DNA from: Benincasa hispida
Lineage: Eukaryota > Streptophyta > Magnoliopsida > Cucurbitales > Cucurbitaceae
Assembly: GCF_009727055.1 (NCBI RefSeq)
Contig: NC_052357.1
Coordinates: 2,562,160 to 2,626,159, forward strand
Length of the DNA: 64,000 bases
Direction of reading: 5' to 3'
Each line of letters begins with the position of its first letter. The stretch's first letter is position 1. The notes beneath the pieces were generated by a model. The model was given only the letters and a program-made list of their open reading frames with translations, was not told the DNA's origin and did not search any database. Both the position numbers and the translations under genes were made by a program. Below, piece after piece: positions 21,992-33,915 of this stretch.

Positions 21992-23912
21992 TGTTGGGGT
22001 TGATGTCCTAAATCTTGTAGGATCTTATAGTTTGTAATTATATTGTACAAACATTTTATTTATCTAATAAAATATGAATAAAATATGTGATGTTTTATTT
22101 AACATTTAGTTGCATTAAACTCACAAACCAGTAAACTAACATTCAAGGTTATCTTATAGCTTAAATATATATGTAGAAACATATGGTATGTAGTAGATGG
22201 ATAAGATTGGATACCTTATCCTAGTGACACTACGAGTATGACCCTCTTTGTAGATGTTACAATTATTGTAAAGTGCTACAAATGATTTGATCTTGATCAT
22301 TCATATGGAGACATGTGAGTGGGGATATTTTATACAAAGGAGTTTGTATAAGACCAGACCACGAAATGATAAGTCTCATTATATAATGTTGTTCATAATA
22401 GATACTTACATTTCACCAAGATGACCATAGCTGACATGACCTGAATCTTGGGTGAGTTGTGAACTCCTACTTTTGAAGGTGGTCCTTTGATTTGTATGGA
22501 TGAGAGTGGGCAGATCGCCAACTTAATAAGCCTACCATTTTGGGGATTCTTCTGATTGGGCAGCCAGGAACACAGTTACACAAGACGGAATTCACTCTTT
22601 CCTCGAGGTTGAGGTAAGTAGATAAATTGCTCTCTTAAAAGCTGATTTCGGGGTTTGAACAATGTGGTGCCACACCCTCTTCTATCCCGAGCGGAGTCTT
22701 GTCATATTTGGACTAAGATTTATTGTTCATAAGAGGGATTAGTGGTACTTAAGGAGTTAGATGTAACTAAAGGGGCAAAACGGTAATTTTGACCTAGCTG
22801 TACTTACGAACAATTTGTGAAGGGTCATTGTACTGTTGATTATTTATATCCAATGGACACAGAAATATATTTGTAGTATGAAGAGTGCAGCTATCAGTAT
22901 TTAGTGGAGTGTCCGGCAGTTAACAGATGGTGAATAGTTTAATTAAATGAGTTCAATTAATTATTCACGTACTGTTGGAGCTTCAAGTACAGATCCATGC
23001 AGTCCCCTCCGTAGCTCAATGGAAATTAATGAGAATCAATTTTTAGATTAATGTGAATTGTTCAGATTGATTGAGGGAATTAATTATATGTGATATAATT
23101 CATTTAATCTAATTATATATGATATAATTACTATAATGCATTTGATACATTATAATATAATATTTATTTGAGAGGAAATAAATATTTGAATATGACTCAA
23201 ATATTAATTATTTGAATTGGATTCATATAATTATATTTAATATAAAAGTCACTGATGAGAGAGAATTGAAACTATAGGTTATATTATATTTAATACAATA
23301 TAGAAACTATAGGTTATATGTTATATTTGATATAACATATAGTTTAATATATATATTATATGATAAATTAGTTATTATATAAATGTATATATTAAATGAT
23401 TTATTAAAAATAAATTAATTTTATTTATTTTTTAAAAATCAGTTTTGGTAGGGAGTTGACTTCCTACGCCTCTTTTCTCTCCTCTACGTGATAGTGAGAG
23501 TAGTTTTTTGTTTCATCTTCTTCCCATTCTAGTTTTCACAGAGAATTACATAGAACACAAAAGAATCAGAGAAGGGTTATGATATTTCTTGACGATCCTC
23601 CTCCTCTTTTCTCTCAAAATCTCCCTCATCCAAGATAGCCAGAGCTCACACTTCTTGGATTCTCATCCAGAGAATACAGTGGTAATTTCATGGTTGTGTC
23701 CTTTTATGATCGATGGATGCTTCTTGAAGATTGATTTTCAAATGTAATGGTTTCCAAACCCATTTTACTTTTTTTTTTTTCTCCTAGCATGCTTTATTTT
23801 TCTTCTTAAATGCATAAAGGTTCTGTTTGTTTCTCTAAAATTAAATGTTCTGTAAATTTGGATTTTTGGGTCCAATCCCATTTTCACTCAAGGACCTTCA
23901 ATGGTTTCTTCA
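21992..23912 (+). mobile_element. Solo copia LTR in the element A 3' LTR, TSD ATATA
   Basis: It starts TGTTGGGGTTGATGTCCTAA and ends CCTTCAATGGTTTCTTCA, 1921 bp, flanked by ATATA. The TSD is a low-complexity sequence and so weaker evidence than elsewhere. However, the flanking A LTR becomes continuous when it is removed ('CATATAGTTATATATACATATAATAAG'-type junction). It is related to, but clearly distinct from, the LTR it sits in. No genes. Confidence 0.75.
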
Positions 23913-23917
23913 ATATA

Positions 23918-25296
23918 TACATATAATAAGTTAGTTATTATATTTATATATATTTATATGTTAAATTTAATTTAATTTTGAATTAAATTAATTGAAGGAG
24001 TTATAATTTTCTCTTTTTTCGATCGTGAGGTGTGGGGAGGTTACAGGAGGTTGGTTTTTCTCTTACATTTTGATGCAGAGATTTTCTCTCTGGCTTTCTC
24101 TAAGAAAAAGAACTCCCAAAAACACAGAAAGAAAAAACTTTGTTTACTTTCTCCTTCTCTAGAAACTTCTTCTCCCCTTTCTCAAAAGTGCAGAGCCCAC
24201 CACCTATGTATATTCTCATTCCCTAAGGATAATACAAGAGGTTCTTTTGTGGTGGTGGCCATTTGAGTTGTCGTATTTTGGAGATCGAGATCCAGAACGA
24301 AGGGTGATATAATTTTTTTCCCCTAAGATAGACGATTGTGATTATGACAAAGGAGTTATATGTGAACTGATGCATGCTAAGTTTATATAGTTCTTGTTAA
24401 CTTTCCTTACCTGGACAGGTGTACACATATGATTTATTGTGTGATCCTTCGATACCATAACATGACTATATATGTGCACATTTATGACTGATCATGTACC
24501 TTCAGGATATACACTATGACTGATACGTGTCCCTTCGAGTTCACATTTACGACTAATTTTTGTACCTTCGGGATACACACTATGACTGATGCGTGTTCCT
24601 TCGGGTTTACGTTTACGACTGGTTTGTGTATATGTAGGATACACACTATGACTAATGTGTGTTCCTTCGGGTCATGTTTATGACTGATTTGTGTACCTTC
24701 GGAATACACACTATGATTGATATGTATTCCTTTGGGATCACGTTTATGACTAAAATGTGACCCTTCGACATCACTATGATTGATATGATGAGTGTACACC
24801 GACGGCTAGATAGACTAGTTAACAAGTAACCTAGAGGGCCTAGTAGCAGGTCACTTACTGGGTATTGTTATACTCACTCTTTCTTCCTTTATGTTTTTTT
24901 TTCAGGCAACAATAGGAATGGACTAGCAAGGGATATAAGGGACCCGTGATAGAGTCATAAGGGTACAATAGAAAATGCTTCTGGGAAATTCATTTTTTGT
25001 TTTTATTTACTTATTTAGATGTCTTATTTTTGTTTTATTTGAGCTTGTTGATAGATGACATGTTTTATTGTTTTGGTTTTTAGAATATTGTTTTTTGTAA
25101 ACATTTTTTTTGGATCCAACTAAATGTGTTGATTGTTGGATTTTATTATTAAATTAGTATTTAAGTTTAAATTGGTCTATCATGTTTTTATTGAATGTAT
25201 GTCGACCAAAATGTTTTGAATGAAAATGAGTATTTAGTCATAACGGTCTATATTAAAGTACTTGAGTAGACGAAGGTTCGGATCGTTAAAATATAT
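23918..25296. other. Rest of the element A LTR, then unassigned LTR-like sequence
   Basis: 23918 to roughly 24310 is pyrimidine-rich and continues the A 3' LTR; the exact end is not visible. From about 24360 a different sequence begins. It holds a minisatellite (24481-24790) and then 'CTTACTGGGTATTGTTATACTCAC' near 24855, followed by 'TTTTTTTTTCAGGCAACAATAGG', a layout I associate with gypsy LTRs in some plants. No ORF is convincing (24030-24266 and 24482-24799 are not genes). Confidence 0.4.
24481..24790. repeat. Minisatellite, about 65-bp higher-order unit made of two related halves
   Basis: Half-units alternate: 'TTACGACTGATTTGTGTACC...' and 'TATGACTGATGCGTGTTCCT...'. Each is about 32-34 bp and ends TTCGGGATACACAC or TTCGGGTTTACGT. 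About 4.5 double units are present, degenerating to the right. The minus-strand ORF 24482-24799 is a by-product of the repeat. Confidence 0.8.
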
Positions 25297-25301
25297 ATAT
25301 A

Positions 25302-27299
25302 TGATGGAATACACAAGCATGCAATGGAGGCAAACAGAATCAATAAGCACTCTAATTACATTTAATTTGAGTTCTAAAGCATACTATTTCATAAATTGAA
25401 AAGAGGGTTTCAAGAAGAACATACCTTTGACGATTTCTCCCAAATCCAAGTTGCTCTTCACTCCAAAGCAGCTTCAAATTGATAGTGAACCACCAAGAGA
25501 TCTTCTCTACTATTCTCATCCTTGAATTTAAGTGGTGGAACTCGAATTTGAGTGAATTTGGTGAAGGATATTAAGGGTTCTTGTGAGGAAGAATATGAAG
25601 TAGCAGAAACTCTTTTCAACTCTAGCACCACTTAGATCTTCTCTAAAATTGAGAGTTTTATATTTCTTCTGCTTGCAAGCATTCCTCAACCATCAAATTG
25701 CTAGCACTTACTTCTTAATTCAAGTGGGATTTGTGTTTACTTGTAGGAAGAATACCTCCTACTCAAGGTGTTTTGTGGGCAAAACCCATATAATCCAGTT
25801 TTTCAATTTCTTCATTTCAATAATCAATAAATTCACAAATTAATCAAAAATCGGTTTAATAAATTCATAATTAATAAAATATCAAAAATTCAATTTCTTA
25901 AATTAAATTTAAACATTGGAGATTAATTTGAATTTTAATTAATTAAACATATTTAATTAATTAATTAATTTAATATCAAAATATCAAATTAATCATACAT
26001 TAAATTTAAACATGAATCTAATTCATATAATTGATATTTAAACCAATATTTAAATATCATAAACTCTCCAATTTCATTTAATTTCTATAAATTAAACGTT
26101 AAATAATTATATTAACTATAATTTATACAAACCCTAATTTAAATTTGAACTTATCTAAATTCAAACCCTAATTTCAATTTGAACATTTCAAATTGATGCC
26201 ATTCCAAATTCACTCAATTTAATAATTCAAGGTGTTCATGTTTTACGAGCTAGTAGAGGGACCTTATGTACCTACAGATCATGAGCTCCAACGATTAAGA
26301 TTAATTGGCTAAAACTCTTTAGACCAAATTAATCAGTGTTCGTTAACTATCAAGTCACACCACTATAGCTCGATAGTTGCACTCTCCTCATTGTAGATAT
26401 ATTTGTATCCGCATGATTTACCATAACTAGTAAGTCGACCATTCACAGGTTGTTCGTAATAACGGCTGGGTCAATATGTTGTTGTATTCCCGATATTACG
26501 TTTTGTTCCTTAAGTTTCTACTGATTCTCTAATGAACAATTGGTTTATGATCCAGTCACTAAACCAGATCCCACTCAGCCCAATGAAAAGGAGGGGCCCC
26601 TTGTACAAGACCTGGATTTGGTACTTAAGAGAACAACCTTTCTCCTATCAATAAATCGGGTAGGCATGAATTCCGTCTTGCACCCTATGTCCCCAGCTAT
26701 CTACCCGGTCTTACCTTTGAAATGTGAGGCTTATTAAGCCAACGCTGTTGAGCGAACCCTCACATTTGAAAATCTAAGGATAATCTGGAATAAACAGGAG
26801 TTCATAGTTAGCTCAGGATTAAGATCAAGTTACCTAGGTCATCTAAGTGAAATAGTCAGTCTTAAACAGTAAACAACGTACTAAAGTAAGAGTGACTTAT
26901 TTCTTGGTCCGATCTTATGCAAACTCATTGCATAGGACACCTGCACTTCTCATGTTAGTACATGAATGAATCAGGATCACTTCATTTGTAGTATCTTTAC
27001 AACAACTTGTAACAACTATAATGTAGGCCGCATTTAATAGTGTTACAGAATAAGGTACCTAGCCTTAATCATGTACTATAGACCGTTTTGGCTATTTACT
27101 CGAACTTGATCCATCTTTATGTCTTTACATAATGTACAAGTATTCATATAATAGCCATGGATCTTAGTTTATTGAATTTAGACTTAATATAACTAATAGA
27201 TTCAATACCTTTATTGAAAAAATGTTGAATAACATCTATATTGATGATAGAATATGTTTAATTTTACAAACTGCGAGTTTTATGACATAAAACCCAACA
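25302..27299 (-). repeat. Element F 3' LTR
   Basis: On the minus strand it starts TGTTGGGTTTTATGTCATAA (27299) and ends TGCTTGTGTATTCCATCA (25302), 1998 bp. It matches 39297-41290 along its length. ORFs at 25649-25843 and 26540-26737 lie in the LTR and are not genes. Confidence 0.92.
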
Positions 27300-27606
27300 A
27301 TACTTCCACTTGGACTAAAACTCTAGTGGATCAATATATACTAATATATACAATGTTGAGTATACACGGAGAGAACAAAAAGTATAAATACAATAAACAA
27401 GGGTATTAGATACCCATTTCTCCCACTTGCCCTAGTGATAAATATCTTGTAGACCTAGTCCTACTAGGTGCACCGAACACTTTAGCCAAGAAGGCCTTTG
27501 TAAATGGATTAGCTAAGTTGTCTTGTGAGGCTATCTGCGTGACAATCACGTCTTCTCTGTGTACAATCTCCCTGATGAGATGGTACTTCTGCTCGATGTT
27601 CTTTCC
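27300..27606 (-). pseudogene. Element F: RNase H C-terminal tail and polypurine tract
   Basis: On the minus strand, after the open segment that begins at 28116, the frame continues past a stop with EQKYHLIREIVHREDVIV and NLANPFTKAFLAKVF, the standard copia RNase H tail. It ends near 27420. 'CAAGTGGGAGAAATGGG' (about 27410-27428) and 'AGTCCAAGTGGAAGTAT' just before the LTR (27300-27316) are polypurine candidates. Confidence 0.75.
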
Positions 27607-28687
27607 TCATTTATGACTTTGAGATTCCTTTGAATTTGCAAATACTCCACTGTTTTCACAATAGAGGGTGATAGGTAGGTGCATATTGGGAACTACTTCT
27701 AGGTCAGTCAAGAACTTTCTGATCCATACTACTTCTTTTGCTACTTCACTTGTAGCTACATACTTAGCTTGCATTGTGGAGTCAGTAATACAACTTTGTT
27801 TAATGCTTCTCCACATAACTGTTCCTCCATTCAGAGTGAATACTAACCCCGAAGTCGATTTCCTAGAATCAATATCGGTTTGGAAGTCAAAATCAGTGTA
27901 TCCAGTAAAGATAAAATCCTCAGCATTATACACGAGCATATAATCTCTCGTTCTCCGAAGATACTTGAGAATGTTCTTAATGACTGTCAAATGAACATAT
28001 CCAGGATTGGATTGAAATATGCTGACTATTCCAATGACATAGCATATATCGGGACGAGTATGCAATATTGTATACATTAAACTCCCTACTGCTGATGCAT
28101 ATGGAATTCGTTTCATATCATCAACCTTTTGAGGTGTCTTAGGACTTTTTTATTTAGACAGATGAATTCCATGTCTAAAAGGTAACATTCCTTTATTGGA
28201 ATTTTGCATTTTATATCTAGACAACATCTTGTCTATATAAGATGCTTGAGATAATGCTAATGTGTTGTTCTTGCGATTCCGAACTATTTAGATCCCAAGA
28301 ACATACTGTGCTTCTCATAAATCTTTCATTTGGAATTACATATCCAGCCATCTCTTAACGTCAGCTAAAAACTCTACTTCATTTCCTATGATAGAATATC
28401 ATCAACATACAACGCCAGCAATAGTTTTGTTAATGATTTTCTTGTATATACAAGGTTCGTCAACATTTTGTTCAAAGTCATAAGATTTGATCATAGTGTC
28501 AAATCTCATATTCCAGGATCTAGATGCTTGTTTCAACCTATAAATGGATCGATTAAGTTTGCAAACCTTTTACTCTTGACCTTATTCAATAAACCCTTTT
28601 GGTTGAGAAATATAGATACTCTCTTCAAGATAGCCATTCAGAAAGGCTGTCTTGACATCCATTTTCCATATTTCATAATCGTAAAAT
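27607..28687 (-). pseudogene. Element F: RT C-terminal half and RNase H
   Basis: The minus-strand frames hold the RT piece DYEIWKMDVKTAFLNGYLEE, then the catalytic YVDD at about 28398-28409 (LLALYVDDIL). The longest open stretch (28116-27607) reads IPYASAVGSLMYTILHTRPD, then RKSTSGLVFTLNGG and the RNase H block ITDSTMQAKYVATSEVAKE. This corresponds to the copia '..STAEAEY.A' motif with Glu replaced (MQAKYVA). Stops and frameshifts lie between the blocks. It is cut at 28687/28693 by element G. RT residues resume at 34854 on the other side. Confidence 0.85.
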
Positions 28688-28692
28688 GTAGC

Positions 28693-28906
28693 TGTTGAAA
28701 TTAGGGTTTTACGCTTTAGGGGCAATTTTGTCTTTTTCATTGTACCCTAGGGTTTCACTGTTCTCTATTTAAGTTATTGGTCTACTACATTCCATTGCAT
28801 CAGTTTCTAATAATAATTCTCTTATCCCGTGGTTTTTCCCCTAATTAGGGTTTTCCACATAAATTCTTGGTGTGCTATTTTCTTTTCCCTACTCTATTTT
28901 TCATCA
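28693..28906 (+). repeat. Element G 5' LTR
   Basis: Starts TGTTGAAATTAGGGTTTTAC and ends CTATTTTTCATCA. It contains a TATA-like CTATTTAAG (28764-28772) matched in the 3' LTR. Confidence 0.95.
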
Positions 28907-28921
28907 TGGTATCAGAGCATG
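28907..28921 (+). other. Element G primer-binding site
   Basis: TGGTATCAGAGCATG directly follows the LTR. It is complementary to the 3' end of plant initiator tRNA-Met, the usual copia primer. Confidence 0.92.
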
Positions 28922-28932
28922 GAGACGAAACC

Positions 28933-30520
28933 ATGACCACCATTGAGGAAAATCCAACAGGAGAATCCCAAACCAATAACCCAAATATAACCACCGTGTT
29001 ATTGGTAAAGACCAGTCGCCGCTGCCCTACCCACCGCCGGTCGTTCCCGTTGAGCTAGCCGCCTCCTTCGAAGACCCAACCACCAGACGCAAAAACCCAC
29101 TGGAGTTCTGTCTGACTGCTACCCTTTCGAACCAGCCGCGCACAGATGAAGGAAGTTTTCCGGTTCAGACGCACGCAGATGAGGTCGACCAGCGACCAGC
29201 CATGCGAAATCGGTCTGACCGGTCCTAAACCCTGCCGACCAACGCTGTGAAGCACCGATCTACTATACCCAGGGCCGACTGGTCCAAATCCGCGATGCCC
29301 GAGCTCTGAACTGCTATACCCGACGCCGATTGGTCCAGATCTGTGATGCCCAGCGCCGATCAGTCAAGTTTCTGTCCTTCGGGAGTGCCGTCGACCTTCT
29401 TCTCTCAGATCAAAGCCTCATCCCAATCTTTGCCACACCAAAGGACAGATGGAAGAGGTATGGGTACTTTCCAACCAGGTATGAGCAACCGAATGGGGCA
29501 GTTTTCGCCGATTATGGATGAGTTTGGAGGGGGCAAGTCTTTATCATACCACCAGGACCAAGGAAATATAATTTAAGATCAAGTTACCCAGTTGTAGTTG
29601 CAGATTAAACAACAGAACGAGATCTTTCAACAGCAGCTTGCTGCTATTGAGGAAGCCATGGGATCGAATCCAATCAGATATAAATCCATACCTTGAAAAC
29701 TCGGTAACTTCGTTCCCTACTTACTCCTCAAATTTATGTTCTGGAACTATAGGAAATTCTTCGGGAATTATTATAGGGGAAAAGTTGAATGGTGATAATT
29801 ACTTCTCTTAGTCCCAATCTATTAAAATGGCTCTTGAGGGCCGTCACAAATTTGGATATATGACAGGTGAAATACCAAAACCAAGGATCGGTGACCCCCA
29901 AGAGCGAATGTGGAAAGGAGAGGATTCTTTGTTGATATCAATTTTGATTGGCAGTATGGAACCTCAGGTTGGAAAACCTTTATTGTATACAGCTACAACC
30001 CGTCATATTTGGGAGGCAACCCAGAAACTCTACTCTAGAAGACAGAATGTCTCACGTTTATATACTCTACGTAAGCAGGTCTATGAATGCAAACAGGGAA
30101 CGATGGACGTTACCGTTTACTTTAACAAGCTATCTCTACTGTGGCAAGAGATGGATTTGTTCCGTGAGATGATCTGGAACTGTCCTTGTGGAGGAGTGTT
30201 ACATTATCAGTTTGAAGAAATGGATTGCGTGTATGACTTTCTATACACTTCTTGAAGGACTCACCTCTAAATTTGATACAGTGTGCAGTCGTATACTGAG
30301 GACCAGACCTCATTCCTAATTGAGGTCTATTTTGAAGTTCGCCTGGAAGAAGATAGGTCGAGAGCCATGAACAGTACACCTGTAACATCAAAAGATTCTG
30401 CCGCTTTCAAAACATCAGGCCCTATATAAGATAAACAGAACAGTAAGCCGCCCCCAGTGTGCGAACATTGCAAAAAAGCCTGGCACACTAAAGATCAGTA
30501 CTGGAAACTCCACGGGTGAC
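28933..30520 (+). pseudogene. Element G: gag
   Basis: A plausible start is ATG 28933 (MTTIEENPTGESQ), 11 bp after the primer site. The N-terminal part is disrupted: the frame stops at 29058 and shifts. The conserved UBN2/DUF4219 capsid-like block begins near 29785 (KLNGDNYFS, then a TAG where Trp is expected, then SQSIKMALEGRHKFGYMTGE). It runs through MWKGEDSLLISILIGSMEPQ to YFNKLSLLWQEMDL (30150). A zinc-knuckle remnant at about 30458-30505 reads CEHCKKAWHTKDQY, with the last Cys of the CCHC box replaced by Tyr. The protein coats and packages element RNA in the cytoplasmic particle; this copy cannot. Confidence 0.8.
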
Positions 30521-30526
30521 CGCCTA

Positions 30527-31076
30527 ATGGTAAGAAACGACAGCCAAGTCGCAGGAGAATCTGTTAGTGAAGATACTCAGACTCAGAACCAGGAAACTAC
30601 TCAGAACACTACTACTGTGGGTGTAAGTGCAATCGCCCATACAGGTACTTTTCAATCTTTTGGTCTTGTGAGTATAACTGGTAATAAACCGTGGATATTA
30701 GACTCAGGAGCCACAGATCACCTCACTGGTTCTTCTAATCAATTTTTATCTTATCAACCTAGTGCTGGAAATGAAAGAATCAGTATTGCAGATGGGTTCT
30801 TTGCTCCTGTTGCTTGAAAAGGACGAGTGTCACTCTTTGCCGACTTAATACTCCAAGATGTGTTGCATGTGCCAAATGTGTCTTACAATCTATTATCTAT
30901 TAGTAAACTAACAAGAGATTTGAAGTGTCGTGTTAGTTTCTCACTTGATGATGTTGTTTTTTAGGATCTGACCTCGGGGAGGATGATTGGCACTGCCCGG
31001 CATGACAGGGGACTCTATTTCCTTATTGAAGAAGCTTCCTTTAGGCTATGTGATAAGACTAGTTTGTTTTTTTTCT
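30527..31076 (+). pseudogene. Element G: aspartic protease and gag-pre-integrase link
   Basis: The open segment 30527-30817 contains the intact active-site box PWILDSGATDHLTG. It is followed by an in-frame TGA (30816) after FFAPVA. The same domain then continues with DVLHVPNVSYNLLSISKLT, another stop near 30961, and TSGRMIG.ARHDRGLYFL, the start of the pre-integrase region. The family function is release of Gag and Pol domains by self-cleavage. Confidence 0.82.
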
Positions 31077-32000
31077 CATTTTTCCATTTCTGAAATTGAT
31101 TATATGTTGTGGCATTATTGTCTTGGCCATCCTAATTTCCAGTATATGAACTATTTGTTTCCTCATCTTTTTCGCAATATTAATATTTCTAAATTGAAAT
31201 GTGATGTGTGTGTCCAGGTAAAACAGCCTCGTGTTTCTTTCTCTTCTCAGCCCTATAAGCCCTCTAAACCATTTACTCTATTCCATAGCGATGTCTGGGG
31301 TCCTTTACCAGTCACTACCATAACTGGGAAGTGTTGGTTTGTAACCTTTATTGACGATCATACTCGTCTAACCTGGGTTTTCCTTCTGACAGATAAATCA
31401 GAAGTCACTTCAGTTTTCCAACAATTTTACAATTCCATAGAAACCCAGTTCAACACTAAAATCTGTATTCTTAGGAGTGATAATGGTCGAGAATAACTTA
31501 GTAACATCTTACGAGAATTCCTTATCACCAAAGGTGTTATCCATCAGAGTTCCTGTGCGTTACACTCCTCAACAAAATGGAGCGGCCGAATGGAAAAATC
31601 GTCACCTGGTCGAAGTTGCCCGCTCTCTTGTGTTGTCAACCTCTCTTCCCTCTTATTTGTGGGGTGATGCTATCTTGACAGCAGCCCATCTAATAAACCG
31701 CATGCCATCCCGAGTCCTAAAATTCCAAACCCCATTAGATTTCTTCAAAGAGTCTTACCCAAACTCCAGACTTCTTTCTGATGTACCCCCTCATGTCTTT
31801 GGCTGTGTGGTGTTCATCCATACAGACGGACCTAACCGTACCAAGTTTCTCGGGCACAAAAATGCATTTTTGTGGGTACCTTCAACATCAGCGTGGGTAC
31901 AAATGTTATCACCCTCCTTCCAGAAAATACTTTGTCTCTATGGATGTGACCTTCTTCGAAGATCATCCATTCTTTCCTAATGGTTCTCTTCAGGGGGAGC
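31077..32000 (+). pseudogene. Element G: integrase
   Basis: The HHCC zinc-binding module is visible as WHYCLGHP...KCDVCVQ (about 31108-31215). The core has FHSDVWGP (first Asp), FIDDHTRLTWVF (second Asp), RSDNGRE, and YTPQQNGAAEWKNRHL with the Glu of the DDE triad. A TAA at 31495 truncates the frame after the RSDNG motif. The domain resumes at 31500 in another register and is frameshifted again near 31870. It would insert the cDNA into the genome; this copy is broken. Confidence 0.85.
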
Positions 32001-32463
32001 ATTCCAGTGAAGAAACCAATTGGGGTCCTAGCCTTTCTGCATTACCTAAACCTGAATCCATCCTTGATGTCAGTGTCAATACCAACGCACCTATCCTCCC
32101 AACTGAGCAAGTCCCTTGGATCACATACTATAGAAAGAATCTCAGAAAGGAAATAACGTCACCTGTTATCTCTCCGGCTCCAGTTCATGAGTCTGAACAG
32201 AGATCAGTTCCAGGTACTAGTAGTCCTATCCCTGATCATGATAATAAATGTGATAACACTGATGCTTGTGTTGAAAATGTTGAGAGAAAAAGCAGGGAAG
32301 ATAATGCCAGCAAGGATGTGATTGAGGTTGATGATGGTGTAGAGACAGATGAGTGTGTGACTCTTGATGACATGGTAGAACCTAGAAAAGAAGCTTCTCT
32401 TATTCCCCTTGGAAAAAATGTTGAGAGTGGGAAAATAATAGAACCGGAGGGAGAATGTAGTAT
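32001..32463 (+). pseudogene. Element G: acidic linker between integrase and RT
   Basis: Open in the frame 31781-32467, rich in Glu, Asp and Ser, with no recognised fold. Position and composition fit the variable integrase-RT linker of copia polyproteins. It ends at a TGA (32465) just before the RT segment, which starts in another frame. Confidence 0.65.
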
Positions 32464-33403
32464 GTGAGAAGAAATAAAGATAGAGATAAATCCCTTGATC
32501 TTCTGATTGCCCTAAGGAAAGGTATAAGATCATGTACTAAATATCCATTGCAAAGTTACTTGTCCTATAGTAATTTATCTCCTGAGTTCAAGGCCCTCAC
32601 TACAAGCCTAGACGCAGTGGTGATACCAAACAATATACACATAGTATCGGAAAGTCCTGAATGGAAAGCAACAGTTATGGAAGAAATGAAAGCTCTCGAG
32701 AAAAATCATACATGGGATCAAGTCAATCTTCCAAATGCTCATAAAGCAGTCGGATGTAAATGGGTGTTCACAATAAAGTATAAGCCCGATGGAACTGTTG
32801 ACAAATACAAAGCCAGATTAGTAGCCAGGGGTTTTACTCAGACGTTTGGGGTTGATTATTTAGAGACCTTTTCGCCAGTTGTAAAGCTTAATACAGTTCG
32901 GGTTCTCTTTTCTATTACAGTTAATAAGGATTGGCCCCTTTCACTAGCTTTATGTGAAGAATGCTTTTCTCAATGGAGAACTGGAGAAAGAAGTCTATAT
33001 GAGTCCTCCCCTAGGATTTGAGAAACAGTTTGATCACCGAGTTTACAGATTGAGAAAGTCCTTATATGGGCTAAAACAATCACCAAGGGCTTGGTTTGGC
33101 AGATTTACTACGTTTGTAAAGTCTCAAGGATATAAACAGGGTCATTCTGATCATACTCTATTTATTAAAAGGTCTGTATCTGAGAAAATCGCAGTTTTAA
33201 TTCTTTATGTTGATGACATTGTTATTTTAGGTGATGATACCTCAGAGATTGACCGATTGAAGGCAAAGATGGCTGAGGAATTCGAGATCAAGGACCTTGG
33301 AAAACTAAGATACTTCCTCGGAATGGAAGTAGCTCGATCAAGAGAAGGAATTTCAGTTTTCCAACGGAAGTATACTCTAGACCTGCTCAAGGAAAAAGTA
33401 TGA
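32464..33403 (+). pseudogene. Element G: reverse transcriptase
   Basis: Two overlapping frames. 32464-33021 covers [32 protein letters not shown] and [18 protein letters not shown] small deletion near 32950 shifts to 32954-33403 with [30 protein letters not shown] and the catalytic [11 protein letters not shown] (about 33200-33232), then [18 protein letters not shown]. The first catalytic Asp region (normally QLDVKNAFL) is damaged: the frame reads LALCEECFS there. RT-family identity is certain; function is lost. Confidence 0.88.
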
Positions 33404-33750
33404 CGGGGTGCAAACAGTTGATACCCCTATAGAAGCCAATGCAAATTTAAGTAAATATGAGTAAAAGTGTTCCAGTGAGCAAAGAAAGATATCAACGACT
33501 TGTTGGGAAATTAATATATCTTTCTCATACTAGACTCGACATCTCTTATGCAGTAAGTATGGTAAGTCAGTTCATGCAGTCACCATACGAAGAACACATG
33601 AGGGCAATAGAGCGCATTTTGAGATATCTGAAAACTTCTCCAGGGAAAGGCTTGATGTTCAGGAAAACTGAAAAAAACGATGTATCGAAGCTTACACCGA
33701 TGTTGATTGGGCAGGATCTGTAGTAGACAGAAAATCAACATCAGGATATT
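33404..33750 (+). pseudogene. Element G: RNase H, N-terminal part
   Basis: The open segment 33457-33723 has ERYQRLVGKLIYLSHTRLDI, SYAVSMVSQFM and MRAIERILRYLKTSPGKGL, typical of the RT-RNase H connection in copia. After a frameshift the next residues are DRKSTSGY (33725-33750). There an insertion begins; the expected continuation is at 34208. Confidence 0.85.
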
Positions 33751-33915
33751 ATTGACTGTGAACCAATATTGGGTTATTTACACAGAGGGATGGAAAAAAT
33801 TGCAGAAACCCGAACAATTATACAATATCTACCTTATGTAACACGTTGGGATTATTTAGCTACTATGTTTACAGAAGCAATAACCGTAAATGGGCCAGAA
33901 CAGTTGGGAAATATC
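33751..33915 (+). pseudogene. ndhH: Plastid ndhH fragment captured in element G
   Basis: The 165 bp are open and translate to 55 residues. They start [19 protein letters not shown] and end [16 protein letters not shown]. This matches the N-terminal region of NdhH, the 49-kDa subunit of the plastid NAD(P)H dehydrogenase-like complex, as I know the family. The reading is almost unchanged, so the capture looks recent relative to other damage. The ends are abrupt: left at the RNase H codons for SGY, right at ATC 33915, after which NdhH would continue with QVPKRASY but does not. It is not expressed as NdhH: no start and about 14% of the full protein. Confidence 0.88.

Noticed and set aside
24303..25280. 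Possible DNA transposon bounded by ACGAAGG repeats
   Set aside because: ACGAAGG occurs at about 24297 and 25272, but the enclosed ends are not inverted repeats and do not begin TG or end CA; two 7-bp matches can be chance.
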